64,000 nt of DNA from Polaromonas sp. P2-4. GTDB lineage: Bacteria; Pseudomonadota; Gammaproteobacteria; Burkholderiales; Burkholderiaceae_C. A program made the position numbers and the translations under genes. The DNA lies in the NCBI GenBank assembly GCA_024703855.1, contig CP087965.1:2534001-2598000 (forward strand), in the 5' to 3' direction. Each line of letters opens with the position of its first letter. The first letter of the stretch is position 1. The notes under the pieces were generated by a model. That model made no database searches. It was given only the letters and a program-made list of their open reading frames with translations, and was not told the DNA's origin. Shown piece after piece: positions 39,746 to 49,864 of the stretch.

Positions 39746-41136
39746 ATGAGCATTACCACGATGTATCCGAAACGCCGCGCCGCCATTGCCCGCGCCCTCA
39801 AAGCCGCTGGCGGCGGCATCGCCCTGCTTCCGACCGCACCCGAGGTGCCGCGCAACCGCGACAGCGACTACCCCTACCGCCACGACAGTTACTTTTATTA
39901 CCTGACCGGCTTTAGCGAGCCGGCCAGCTGGCTGGTGATTGATGCGACGGGCAAGACCACGCTGTTTTGCCGGCCCAAAGACCTGGAGCGCGAGATCTGG
40001 GACGGCATCCGTTTAGGCCCCAAAGCCGCGCCTGCCGCCCTCGGTGTAGACGAGGCTTTCAGCGTCGAAACGCTGGATGAAAAAATGCCCGAACTGCTGG
40101 CCAACCAGAAAGCGGTGTGGTTTCCGTTTGCCACGCACAAGGGCCTGGAAACGCAGGTGGACGGCTGGCTCAACCAAGTGCGAGCTAGAGTCCGCTTTGG
40201 CGCCGAATGCCCGCAGAGCCAGCATGATTTGTGCAAGCTGTTGGACGAGATGCGGCTGATGAAAGACAGCCACGAGATTGCCATTTTGCGGCGCGCCGGC
40301 AAGATTTCTGCCGCTGCCCATGTACGTGCCATGCAAACCTCGGCTTCGATGCTGCGGGCTGGCGTGAACGGCGGTCTGCGCGAATACCACCTTGAAGCCG
40401 AACTGCTGCACGAGTTCCGCCGCCAGGGCTCGCAGTTTCCGGCTTACGGCAGCATTGTCGCGGCGGGCGCCAACGCCTGCATATTGCACTACCGCGCAGG
40501 CGATACCGAGCTGAAAGCCGGCCAGTTGTGCCTGATCGACGCCGGCTGCGAACTCGACGGCTACGCCAGCGACATCACCCGCACCTTTCCGGCTGACGGC
40601 AAGTTCACACCGGCCCAGCGCACGCTCTATGACATCGTGCTGGCCGCACAGGACGCCGCAGTAGCCGCCACCAAACCCGGCAAGCGCTTTCTGGACCCGC
40701 ACGACGCGGCCAGCGCGTGCTGGCGCAAGGCATGCTGGACACCGGCCTGCTGCCCAAAGCCAAACACGGCAAGGTGGACGACGTGCTGGAATCGGGCGCC
40801 TACCGCCAGTTCTACATGCACCGCACCGGCCACTGGATGGGCATGGACGTACACGACTGCGGCGACTACACCGAACCTTCGGCCAAGCCCCGCGAAGAAA
40901 AGGACGCACTGGGAGAAACCGTGATGCGCAAGCCCTCACGCCTGCTCAAGCCCGGCATGGTGCTGACGATCGAGCCCGGCATTTATGTGCGCCCGGCGAA
41001 GGGTGTGCCCAAGGAGTTCTGGAACATCGGCATCCGCATTGAAGACGACGCGCTGGTCACCGCCAAAGGCTGCGAGCTGATGACGCGCGGCGTGCCGGTG
41101 AAGGCGGATGAGATTGAGGCGTTGATGCGGGGGTGA
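39746..41136 (+). CDS. pepP: Xaa-Pro aminopeptidase (aminopeptidase P), one frameshift
   Basis: About 463 residues after repair. The N-terminal domain includes RHDSYFYYLTGFSEP. The M24 di-manganese site is LIDAGCELDGYASDITRTFP (two Asp), HRTGHWMGMDVHDCG (His), TIEPGIYV (Glu) and IRIEDDALVT (Glu). One base is missing near 40700, between DPHDAA and RVLAQGML. It releases the N-terminal residue before proline. It starts 6 bp after the nucleotidyltransferase. A degraded copy of its 3' end lies at 45337. Confidence 0.9.
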
Positions 41137-41192
41137 GGGCGGCTGAAGGGGATTTATGAACGCTCACGGCGCCTGCATTGACCGACTGCAGG

Positions 41193-41272
41193 TGTTAAGG
41201 GTTGTAGGATGCCCGCCCTCTGTGGCGTTCGAGTCAGCACGGGTACGGGCGGGCATCCTACAACCCTTAACA
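41193..41272. repeat. 80 bp element with 26 bp perfect inverted repeats
   Basis: The arms at 41193-41218 and 41247-41272 are exact complements (TGTTAAGGGTTGTAGGATGC, then CCGCCC). The 28 bp between them differs. It lies 57 bp after pepP at the start of the cargo region. It could be a REP/MITE-type element or a strong transcript-ending hairpin. Confidence 0.8.
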
Positions 41273-41327
41273 GGAGCGGACGGTCGCGCGGCTTGCGGCG
41301 CCATGGCCGCTGGCAGAGGCCGCTCGA

Positions 41328-41654
41328 CTACGCTCCGGGCGGCCGATAGGCGACCACCCGCGCACGGCCAAGGGCGTCCAGGGTCTCCTCGACTGTGAGC
41401 AGGGGCGTCGTCTCGAATTTCGACAACGCGCCACCGCCGCCGATCGCGATCGCGACTGCTGCCATCGAGACGTTGTCAGGCGCTTCCCAGAGGCTGTAGC
41501 CGTCGTATGCGCCGAACGCGTACCAGAAGCCGTGCAGCTTTCCACCTACCGACTCGATGTACTTGCGTGCAGCCTCACGTCGGTCTTCTGGGTTCTTCGT
41601 CAATCGAGCCCAAGTTTCAGGCGTATAGCTGAAGCGGGTCAAATATAAAGCCAT
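41328..41654 (-). CDS. GYD domain protein
   Basis: 108 residues. The motif GFWYAFGAYDGYSLWEAPDN and the N-terminal LYLTRFSYTPETWARL identify the GYD family, small ferredoxin-like proteins of unknown function. AGGAGTTATTACC precedes the ATG. It is convergent with pepP. The frame is intact. Confidence 0.8.
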   Translation of the reverse strand: MALYLTRFSYTPETWARLTKNPEDRREAARKYIESVGGKLHGFWYAFGAYDGYSLWEAPDNVSMAAVAIAIGGGGALSKFETTPLLTVEETLDALGRARVVAYRPPGA

Positions 41655-42206
41655 GGTAATAACTCCTTTCGGTGTATTGAGCCACTCTCAATTCGTGGGA
41701 AAATATTATCCGCCGACTCCTGGGTAACGGATAAGCATTTCAATCACGCGAACCTAAGTATTGGGGGTTCGGTTATGTGCGTCGACCTCGGTTCTTAGCG
41801 GCAACTGGCTGAACTGCGCAATTTCGTAGGACTTCCGAGCGGGTACCGTCGACCAGTTGGCCGCAAGCGGTCAGGCTGGGGGCCGCCGGCACTAGTGAGG
41901 TCGTGATGCAACGCACTTGGTGACGCGTGCGGGTGCTTGACTACCAGGCGATGCGTTGATCGAATTCGTAGGCGTTCGCCCCAAGCGGGGCTTCGTCGTC
42001 GAAAGTCCGTGTGGGGTCAAGACCTGTCCGTTGCCCCGAAAACCTGAATGTCTCTTGTCAGTCTTCAGCGGGTACTCCGCACCACGCGTCTCACCGTCCG
42101 CTTCTGGCCGACTGTGAGCTGAAGGCTGCTGGACCTCGCCGACTGCAATCAGTTTTGAAACCCGTCATCAAATCACCCCTCACTTACCGCCAGGTCAAAT
42201 GGTTTC
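41655..42206. other. 552 bp without a recognisable gene
   Basis: No coding region I can support on either strand. A short GCCCC-AAGC-GGGGC hairpin lies near 41977. The sequence may be a decayed mobile element or gene, but I recognise nothing specific. Confidence 0.4.
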
Positions 42207-44134
42207 TCACAACAGACTCTGCTGCTCTGGAGGCGGCATCTTGGGCTTACCCTTCGCCGATTTCAGTGCTTCGCGGGCCCAGTCCAGGGCCTTCTGCCGG
42301 TCCCAGAATTCACGCATCTTGCTGACATAAAGCCAGGCCTCGTACTTGCCGCCCACGGCGATGCCGTAAGCGCTATCGGGCTTGACAGGTTTGGGTGCGG
42401 CATCCAGCAGCATCTTCACCACCACAGGGTGGTCCTTCTTGGCCAGCTTGATCAGCTTCTGGGCTTTCGTGGTGTCCCCTGAGGCCAGTGTTGCCAGCAC
42501 AGCGTTGAGCGCCAGTGAAGGCTGCACGTCATCGGGATACCGGTCGTTGAGGGCAAGCACGTCGGTCCAGCGCTCAAACCTGACATAGGCACACGACAAA
42601 TCATCATGAAGCCCGTGGTTGTCGTTGGGGTTGAGTTCAAACACCAGCCAATGGGCCAGTTCCATGAACCGTTGCCAATTGCCGGCCTCCTTGCAGATGT
42701 AGGCCAGATGGGCAATGGGCCGCAGCACGGGGCGATTGCTCAGCACTCCCCACGGGCATTCCACCGGGCCACTGTCCCTGGATTCGAGCGTAAGGCGCAG
42801 CTGTTCGGCCGCCCGTTCGGCCATGGGCACCAGCAACCGTTGCTGAACGCCGGCCCAATGGACCGTGTCCACGGCCATGACCAGATCGTCCAGGACGTCA
42901 AAGCTGAACCACAAGGCAGGATGCTTTTGCAGCAGGGCTAGCCAGTCTGGCGCGTTGTCCCAGACTTCCTCCACGTCGTTTTGCAAGGCAGTCAGGCCTG
43001 GCTTGGCCTGGCGGAAGACTTTTGCCAGCGCTTCTCCAGCTTGGCCAAATCAGCATCAGGCACGAATGCGGATGCCACGGCATGGGCGGCACGGTGTTCG
43101 TTTTCTTCCATGAAAACGTCAAATCGGTGTCGCACCGCAGGGGGCGGGGCTGCCAGGAACAGGGCATGCAGCCGCTGCAGGTCTGCATTGGCCGATGTGG
43201 CAACGCCCATCATGCCGGCATGGGGGTCTTTGGCGATGGCGCGCAAACGATCCACCAGGTCGGCCAGTTGCGGGTCGCGCTGCTTGGCCAGAAAGGCCGC
43301 CCACCATTGGGCTCGTGACTGGGCCTCGCTCACCCGCCCCTCGCTCAGCAACGTCGTGACTTCCAGAAAACTCAGCGCCGGGTCATTGGGATTGAGCTCG
43401 CTGGCCTGCTTGAACGTGCGCCAGGCACCGGCATAGTCACCTCGGTCGGCCAGCATGGTGGTGCGCCGCTGCAGTGCATCGCTTTTGAGGGGTCTGTCCC
43501 CACGCTGCAGGATGGTGTCAATCAGCCGCTCGCGCTTGGTGCTGCGGCCCAGCTCCAGCCAGCTGTCCATCAGCAGGTTGAACAGCGGAGCCACCCTGAC
43601 AGTTAAGGGCTCTGAGCCTGAGAAATAGGGCTCCAGCAGTGCGCTGGCGCGGGCTGCATCACCGCCATTCAGCCATTGGTAAGCAGTATCTGCCACCGCA
43701 TCGATGCTGGCTTTGCTGGCAGCAACTTCGCCAAGGCGTGACTTGGGGTAGGCATCCAGCACATGACGCAGCAGGTTCAGATTGCCAAACAGCGGCGGCA
43801 TGGAGTTTGCGCCGCAGCAATGCTTGTATTTTTGCCCCGACCCGCATGCACAAGGGTCGTTGCGCCCCTGTTTGGGTTGACCCACCGCTTGCAAACCGTG
43901 GCTTGGCATGGGTAGATCGGCAAACAGGTTGAGAGCCGCAGATCGCAGAAATCGATCGATTTCCTCAGGCTCTGGCGGTATCTGCTCCAGCAGGGCAGGC
44001 ATCATTTTTGGCACCACGAACCTGAACCATTGCATAAACGCTTCTGGAGTCGGGTTTGATACCGCTTGCCGACCCGCCAGGCGCAGCAGCATTTCAATTT
44101 GGTGTTCAAAGTCAGGTGGGGGAGTTGTGTTCAT
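42207..44134 (-). CDS. SEC-C motif protein with helical repeats, one frameshift
   Basis: About 642 residues after repair. The zinc-binding SEC-C motif GRNDPCACGSGQKYKHCCG is near residue 100. The rest is helical and TPR-like (LADRGDYAGAWRTFKQASEL, NPNDPALSFLEVTTLL). One missing G near 43035 splits it into two apparent genes; restoring it gives LAKLEEALAKVFRQAKPGL, running on into ALQNDVEEVWDNAPDWL. SEC-C motifs occur at the end of SecA and in many accessory proteins. The function is unknown. Part of the cargo between pepP and its fragment. Confidence 0.75.
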
Positions 44135-44323
44135 GCATAGGCCCGTTCGCTATCTGGGAATCATATTGGGATTCCGCTGCATTGCAGTCATTCAAAGAAA
44201 CACCCTCTGCGCCCACTCCGGCAGTGGATTGACTTTTTCTCCTGAGTCCAGTCACGCTTGCAGATCGCCACTGCAGCATGCGTTCCCGGCGTCGCGTCTT
44301 ACGAGTCGTACAGAATGGCAATA

Positions 44324-44934
44324 TCAACCAACCGCACTGCCACCTAAAACCTGCCGCGCCCATCGCGGTAATGGCTCAACGAACATAGTTATCTGAGCGC
44401 CCTGACACATCGCCACCATTTGAGGCCCGCCTTCTTCCAGTTCCCGTGACTCATAGAGATAAGCCACAGTCGCCAGGCAAATCGCCTTGGACAAGTTGAC
44501 CAGCGTGCGCGGGTAGCGCGCCAGAATCCTTTCAGGCGGCACGTCATGACCACCTTCGCGTACGCGGCGTTGAACGCGCCAGCAAGCGCTGGGGGTCGTC
44601 GAGAGCCACCACATACAGCGCGACCACGTAGCCATGCGCTACCGCCTCTTCAATCAAGGCCAGCTTGGACTCGTGGGAAAAAAACCGTTTCACTGACGAA
44701 GGACTCGCCACGGGCAAGTTTGGCTGTGCGCAGCGCATCGGCCCAGTCTCGGGCTGCCTTTGAGCGCTGTTCGGGGTCGGTGATGTGCTGCAGGTGGTCG
44801 CGCTCATAAAGGTCAGCGTTTACAAAGGTCAAGTGGGCACTGATGAGTTTGTCCTTCACCAAAGCGCGGTAGAGCGTGGATTTACCAGCGCCGTTGGGAC
44901 CAGCCAGCAGGTGGAAAACCGGTGGCTGCGTCAC
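44324..44934 (-). CDS. Zeta-toxin family kinase, two frameshifts
   Basis: About 202 residues after repair. The GTG start overlaps the antitoxin stop (GTGA). Walker A is LLAGPNGAGKSTLYRAL, followed by TFVNADLYERDHL and GESFVSETVFSHESKLAL, the substrate-binding and catalytic region of zeta/PezT-like toxins. Extra bases in an A7 run near 44686 and near 44580 break the frame. Zeta toxins phosphorylate UDP-N-acetylglucosamine and block wall synthesis; some relatives use other targets. The C-terminus ends WARQVLGGSAVG. Confidence 0.8.
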
Positions 44935-45253
44935 TTGGCTTGTCTGCGATTGTCTTCCACCACTTCGCGCACGCTGCGCCAGCGAACCGCTGGCTTCAGC
45001 CGCTAAAAGCCGACTGGTCAGGTCCGCGACGGTACGGGTTTGCTGCGCCTTGCGCGCCGCCGCCTCATAGCCCTCAATCGCCGCTTGCGCCTCCTGCACC
45101 GTCAGGGCCCGAATGCTCGACCACCCGGCCCAAAGTGGCCCAGTACTCGATCTGGCCGGCTGCCGAGCGACGCAGGGGTTGGGCGGCCTCGCGGGCTTGT
45201 TGCACCAGGCTTGCGGGGAGTTTGACGGAAGCAAAGTTGCTGGGCGTGGTCAT
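44931..45253 (-). CDS. ParD-like antitoxin of the zeta toxin, two frameshifts
   Basis: About 106 residues after repair. The start MTTPSNFASVKLPASLVQQA and RRSAAGQIEYWATLGRVVEH match ParD-like antitoxins, which bind DNA through a ribbon-helix-helix-like N-terminus. Extra bases near 45108 and near 44975 shift the frame; corrected, the end reads VREVVEDNRRQAK and stops within the toxin's GTG. AGGAG precedes the ATG. Gene order and overlap support a toxin-antitoxin pair, with autoregulation expected. Confidence 0.7.
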
Positions 45254-45336
45254 GACAGATCTCCTTTATGACACATTTTGCGCCATTTTGCCCCCTTCAG
45301 CAAATGAACGATACACCAGTTCACAGCAACCGCCCC

Positions 45337-45421
45337 GCATCACCAAGCCCGACATGGTGCTGATGATTGAGCCCGGCATTTATGTGCGCCCGCCAAAGGC
45401 TGCGAGTTGATGACGCGCGGG
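45337..45421 (+). pseudogene. Degraded 3' fragment of pepP
   Basis: About 85 bp match the end of pepP: KPDMVLMIEPGIYVRPP against KPGMVLTIEPGIYVRPA, then a jump across ~70 bp to KGCEL-like sequence and GATGACGCGCGG. It is in the same orientation as the intact gene 4.3 kb upstream. It marks the far edge of the cargo segment. Confidence 0.75.
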
Positions 45422-45454
45422 TGAGCGCGGCTAAAAACAGGGTTCTTTCGCCGC

Positions 45455-46889
45455 TCAAGCCAGCGTATAAGCTGTCTTCACCGTCGTGAAGAACTCCTGG
45501 GCGTAACGGCCCTGTTCGCGCGGGCCATAGCTGGAACCCTTGCGGCCGCCAAAGGGCACGTGATAGTCGACCCCGGCGGTGGGCAGGTTCACCATCACCA
45601 TGCCGGCCTGGCTGTGGCGCTTGAAATGCGTGGCGTATTTCAGCGAGGTGGTGGCGATGCCGGCAGACAGGCCAAACGGCGTGTCGTTGGTTGTTGCCAG
45701 CGCCTCCTCATAGTCCTTGACCTGGATGACGCTGGCCACCGGCCCGAAGATCTCTTCGCGGTTGATGCGCATGGAGGCCACACTTTCGCTGAATAGCGCC
45801 GGTGCCATGTAAAAGCCGTCGAGGGCCAGCTTCAGGCGTTGGCCACCGGCCGCCAGCAGCGCGCCCTCGGCCTTGCCGATGTCTACATAACTCAGGTCCT
45901 GCTCGAGCTGGCTCTGGCTGGACACCGGGCCGATGTCTATGCCGGCCTCCAGCGCATCACCCACCTTGAGCGTGGTCATGCGTTTTTTCATGGCGTCAAT
46001 GAACTTCGGGTAAATGCCTTCGGTGACGATCAGCCGGCTGGACGCGGTGCAGCGCTGGCCGGTGGAGAAGAAGGCGCTTTGCACACAAAGCTCGACGGCA
46101 GTCTGGAGGTCGGCGTCGTCGAGCACAACCTGCGGATTCTTGCCGCCCATTTCGAGCTGCATCTTCTTGAGTTTCTGGGCACAGGCCTGCGCAATACGGG
46201 CACCAACGCCCTGGCTCCCCGTGAAGCTGATGGCGTCAATGCCGGGGTGATTCACCAGCGCGTCGCCGATGACGCTGCCGCGACCCATGACGAGGTTGAA
46301 CACGCCGGCCGGAATGCCCGAGCGGCTGATGATGTCGGCAAGCGCCCAGGCGCAGCCGGGCACGAGGTCGGCGGGTTTGAAAACCACGCAATTGCCGTGG
46401 GCCAGGGCCGGGGCGATTTTCCAGGCGGGAATGGCCAGCGGAAAGTTCCACGGCGTGATCAGGCCAACCACGCCGACGGGCTCGCGGGTGATTTCCACGC
46501 CGATGCCGGGACGCACCGAGGGTAGGGTTTCGCCGCCCAGGCGCAGGCATTCACCGGCGAAAAATTTGAAGATGTTGCCCGCGCGTGTGGCTTCGCCCAT
46601 GCCCTCGGCGCGGGTCTTGCCTTCTTCGCGCCAACAGGGTGCCAAGCTCTTCCTTGCGCGCCAGTATCTCGTTGCCGATCTTGTCCAGGGCGTCGGCCCT
46701 GGCCTGGATGCCTGACACCGACCAGGCGACAAAAGCGCTGCGTGCCGCCTGCACGGCTTCATCCACCTGCGCGGCGTCTCCTTGCGTGTAGTGGCCGATC
46801 ACGTCGGCCAGGTTCGAGGGGTTGAGGTTGGGCGAGTAGCTGTTGCCGGCCAGCCATTGGCCATTGATGAGGTTGTTGTGTTGTGTCAT
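45455..46889 (-). CDS. Aldehyde dehydrogenase (2-oxoglutarate semialdehyde type), one frameshift
   Basis: About 477 residues after repair of one extra G near 46630. Motifs: VGLITPWNFPLAIPAWK, the catalytic Glu in LEMGGKNPQVVLDDAD, the catalytic Cys in FSTGQRCTASSRLIV, and EEIFGPVASV. The segment ATRAGNIFKFFAGECLRLGG is typical of 2,5-dioxovalerate (alpha-ketoglutarate semialdehyde) dehydrogenases of acid-sugar pathways. With the FAH protein and the dehydratase upstream, it could complete a Weimberg-type route to 2-oxoglutarate. Last gene of the operon that starts at 53199. Confidence 0.8.
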
Positions 46890-46906
46890 GTGTTTTTAAG
46901 GAGGTT

Positions 46907-47665
46907 TTAGCCGCGGCCGATAAAGGGCATCGTGGTCGCCATCACGGTCAGGAAGGGCACGTTGGCATCGAGCGGCAGGCTGGCCATGTAGGCAACGGCG
47001 CTGCCGACATGCCGGGCGTCCATGGTCGGCTCCACGGCCAGCGTGCCGTCGGCCTGCAGCACGCCGGTTTTCATGCGTTCGGTCCGGTCGGTGGCCGCAT
47101 TTCCCACGTCGATCTGTCCACAGGCGATGTTGAAGCGGCGGCCTTCGAGCGAAGCGGCCTTGGTCAGCCCGCTGACCGCGTGTTTGGCGGCGGCATAGGC
47201 GGCGGCATGCGGGCGCGGGCTGGTGGCGGCGATCGAGCCATTGTTGATGATGCGGCCGCCAGCGGGGGTCTGCGCCTTCATGATGCGGAAGGCTTCCTGC
47301 GTGCAGAGGAACACGCCACTCAGGTTGATGGCTATGGCCTTGTTCCAGTCCTCATAACTCAGCTCTTCCAGCGGCACCGCCGGCGACGAAATACCCGCGT
47401 TGTTGACCAGCAGATCCAGCCGGCCAAAGACCTCGAGCGCACGGGCGAACAGCGCCTTGACCGATACCGGGTCGCTGACGTCGGCCGTCACCACCAGCGA
47501 CTTTGCGCCGCCCGCGGCACCTTCTTGCGCCACCATTTCCAGCGGCTCATGGCGGCGCCCGGCCAGCACCACCGAAAAGCCACCCTGCATCAGTGCCAAG
47601 GCCACCTGCTTGCCAATGCCGGTGCCGGCACCCGTCACCAGCGCAATTTTTTCAGGCGAGGGCAT
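46907..47665 (-). CDS. Short-chain dehydrogenase/reductase
   Basis: 252 residues from the ATG at 47665. NAD(P)-binding [23 protein letters not shown], catalytic Ser in [10 protein letters not shown] and YAAAK. In L-fucose-type pathways an SDR oxidises 2-keto-3-deoxy-fuconate; the same role is plausible here but unproven. The start overlaps the end of the PdxA-like gene by 14 bp. The frame is intact. Confidence 0.85.
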   Translation of the reverse strand: MPSPEKIALVTGAGTGIGKQVALALMQGGFSVVLAGRRHEPLEMVAQEGAAGGAKSLVVTADVSDPVSVKALFARALEVFGRLDLLVNNAGISSPAVPLEELSYEDWNKAIAINLSGVFLCTQEAFRIMKAQTPAGGRIINNGSIAATSPRPHAAAYAAAKHAVSGLTKAASLEGRRFNIACGQIDVGNAATDRTERMKTGVLQADGTLAVEPTMDARHVGSAVAYMASLPLDANVPFLTVMATTMPFIGRG

Positions 47666-48690
47666 GGCTGGCCTCCTGTTCACGACGCGCGAGGGCCATG
47701 CGGCAGGTCAGCTGAAAAGCCTGCAGCATCGCGCCCGGATTGGCGACGCCCTGACCCCGCAATATCAAACGCCGTGCCGTGCGCGGGTGTCAGGATGGGA
47801 AACGGCAGGCCGCCCTGCACCGTGATGCCGCGCCAGAAGCCCATGAGCTTCATCGCGATCTGGCCCTGGTCGTGGTACATGGTGACCACGGCGTCGTACT
47901 GGCGCTGCTCACCCTGCACTTTCAGGAAAATCGTGTCCGCCGCGAACGGGCCCTCGACCGGGATGCCGCGCGAGAGCGCCGCTTCCACGGCAGGGCCGAT
48001 GATGTCGATTTCTTCCCGGCCGAACGAGCCGTTGTCACCGTTGTGCGGGTTCAGGCCGCAGACCGCGATGCGCGGATGAACCACGCCGCTGCGCAGCAGT
48101 TCACGATGGATCAGTTCTATGCCCTGTGTCACGCCTTGGTGCGTGATCTGGTCCGCCACCTCGCGGTGCGCAATGTGAGAGGTGACGCGCGACGTCCATA
48201 GCCCATCGAGGACATTGAACTCGCACACCGGCCCGTCGAAACCGAGCTGGTCGACGAACCAGTGCAGTTCGTCGCTGGTGCGCATGCCGGCCTGGTGCAG
48301 CGAGTGTTTGTTCAGCGGCGCGAACAGGATGGCGTCGGTCAGGCCGCGTGTGGTCGCCTCCAGCGCCAGTGCCAGGCTGTCCAGGCAGTAGCGGCCGCCT
48401 CGGGCGCTGGACACACCGCGTTCAAATTCGCCTTCGGTGTCGCCGCGGTAATCCACCAGCACCGGTTTGCCGTGCGAGAAGTTGGCCTCGGCTATCGACG
48501 CCGCCAGGGCATAAGGCGTGCGGCAGCCAGCCACCGCCATGCCATGCTCCAGTTCGGCCCGATCGGCGATCAGCAGCAGCTCCGCCGACTGCGCGGTGGC
48601 GGGGTCGGCCAGCAGCCGGGCGACCAGCTCGGGCCCGATGCCGGCTGGATCGCCCAGCACCAAAGCGATACGAGGTTTGCGTGGTTTCAT
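47652..48690 (-). CDS. PdxA/PdxA2-family dehydrogenase, one frameshift
   Basis: About 345 residues after repair. It has [32 protein letters not shown], metal-site [24 protein letters not shown] and [19 protein letters not shown], where one extra T near 47750 breaks the frame. PdxA oxidises 4-phosphohydroxy-L-threonine; PdxA2-like relatives in sugar-acid clusters act on phosphorylated tetronates. No dedicated kinase gene is nearby, so the substrate is uncertain. It overlaps the SDR and lies 12 bp after the FAH gene. Confidence 0.8.
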
Positions 48691-48702
48691 GAATTCCTTT
48701 GC

Positions 48703-49857
48703 TTAGCGGCCGGGCAGCAGGCCGCGCGCCACCAGGTTGGTAAAAAGGCCTGCAACCCGAAGGTCCAGGGCGTGATGCGGTCGCACAGGTTCACCGTGTT
48801 GACCAGGCGGCCGAGCTTGGGGCTGGAAATGGTGACCACGTCGCCCACCTGGTGGGTGAAACCACTGCCTGCCGCGCCGCGGTCCTGCGTGGGCGCGAAC
48901 ATGGTGCCCAGGAACAGCATGAAACCGTCGGGGTACTGGTGGTGGGCGCCCAGCGTTTGACGCACCAGGTCCAGCGGGTCGCGGCTGATTTGCGACATCG
49001 AGCTTTCGCCGCGCAGCACAAAACCGTCAGGGCCCTGCACGTCGAGGCTCACGGTACAGCGCCGCACATCGTCGAGCGAGAAGCTGGCGTCAAACAGGCG
49101 GATGAACGGGCCGATGGCGCAGGAGGCGTTGTTGTCCTTGGCCTTGCCCAGCAGCAGGGCGCTGCGGCCCTCGAAGTCGCGCAGGTTGACGTCGTTGCCC
49201 AGGGCCGCGCCCTGGACTTCGCCGCGGCTGTTGACGGCTAGCACCACTTCCGGCTCGGGATTGTTCCAGGCCGAACCGGAATGAATGCCGATCTCGGCCC
49301 CGGTGCCCACCGCGGACAGCACCGGCCCCTTGGTAAACACTTCGGCGTCGGGGCCTATGCCGACCTCGAGGTACTGCGACCACAGCCCTTGCCGCACCAG
49401 CAGTTCCTTGAGCTGCTGCGCCTTGGCCGAGCCGGGCTTGATGCTGGCCAGCGAGCCGCCCAGCAGTTCCAGCACCCGGCCGCGGATGGCCTCGGCCTGA
49501 CGGGCGTCGCCCTTGGCCTGCTCCTCGATCACGCGTTCCACCAGGCTGGCGGCAAAGGTGACCCCGGCCGCCTTGATGACTTGCAGGTCGCAAGGCGCCA
49601 GGAAGCGCGGGCCCTCCGCGTTGCCATTTGGCTGCCGGCTGTTCTGGAACAGGCTGTCGGCGCTGCCGACATAGCGGCCCGGCGTGGCCCGTACCAGCGC
49701 GGCCGGGTCGTCCAATTCGAGCAGGCCGCTCATGGTGGGCACGGCCTGCGACAGGTCAAACACACCCTCCGCGCGCAGAGCCACAACGCTCGGGCCGGCG
49801 GGCTGGCCCTGAGCCCTCGCCCGGAATCCAGGCGCGGCCAACCAGCGTCCCGGTCAT
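48703..49857 (-). CDS. Fumarylacetoacetate hydrolase-family protein, two frameshifts
   Basis: About 384 residues after repair. It starts MTGTLVGRAWIPGEGSGP; an extra C near 49801 and a missing base near 48745 break the frame, and the repaired end is TNLVARGLLPGR. The FAH metal site includes NNPEPEVVLAVNSRGEVQGA and GNDVNLRDFEGRSALLLGKA. In acid-sugar clusters such ~390-residue FAH proteins dehydrate 2-keto-3-deoxy acids or hydrolyse diketo acids. Placed between the PdxA-like and hydroxyacid dehydrogenase genes. Confidence 0.8.
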
Positions 49858-49864
49858 GTTGTCT

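Noticed and set aside
41193..41272. Palindrome as an integron attC site or a CRISPR-like repeat
   Set aside because: The arms are perfectly matched and lack the bulges and core sites of attC; there is one copy and no integrase or cas gene.
42207..42986. Separate gene for an uncharacterised protein downstream of the SEC-C gene
   Set aside because: One missing G near 43035 splits a single gene. The upstream in-frame residues continue naturally and no ribosome site precedes the apparent second start.
44650..45234. Apparent fusion of antitoxin and zeta toxin in one protein
   Set aside because: Two indels create the fusion. In the corrected frames the antitoxin stops within the GTG start of the toxin.
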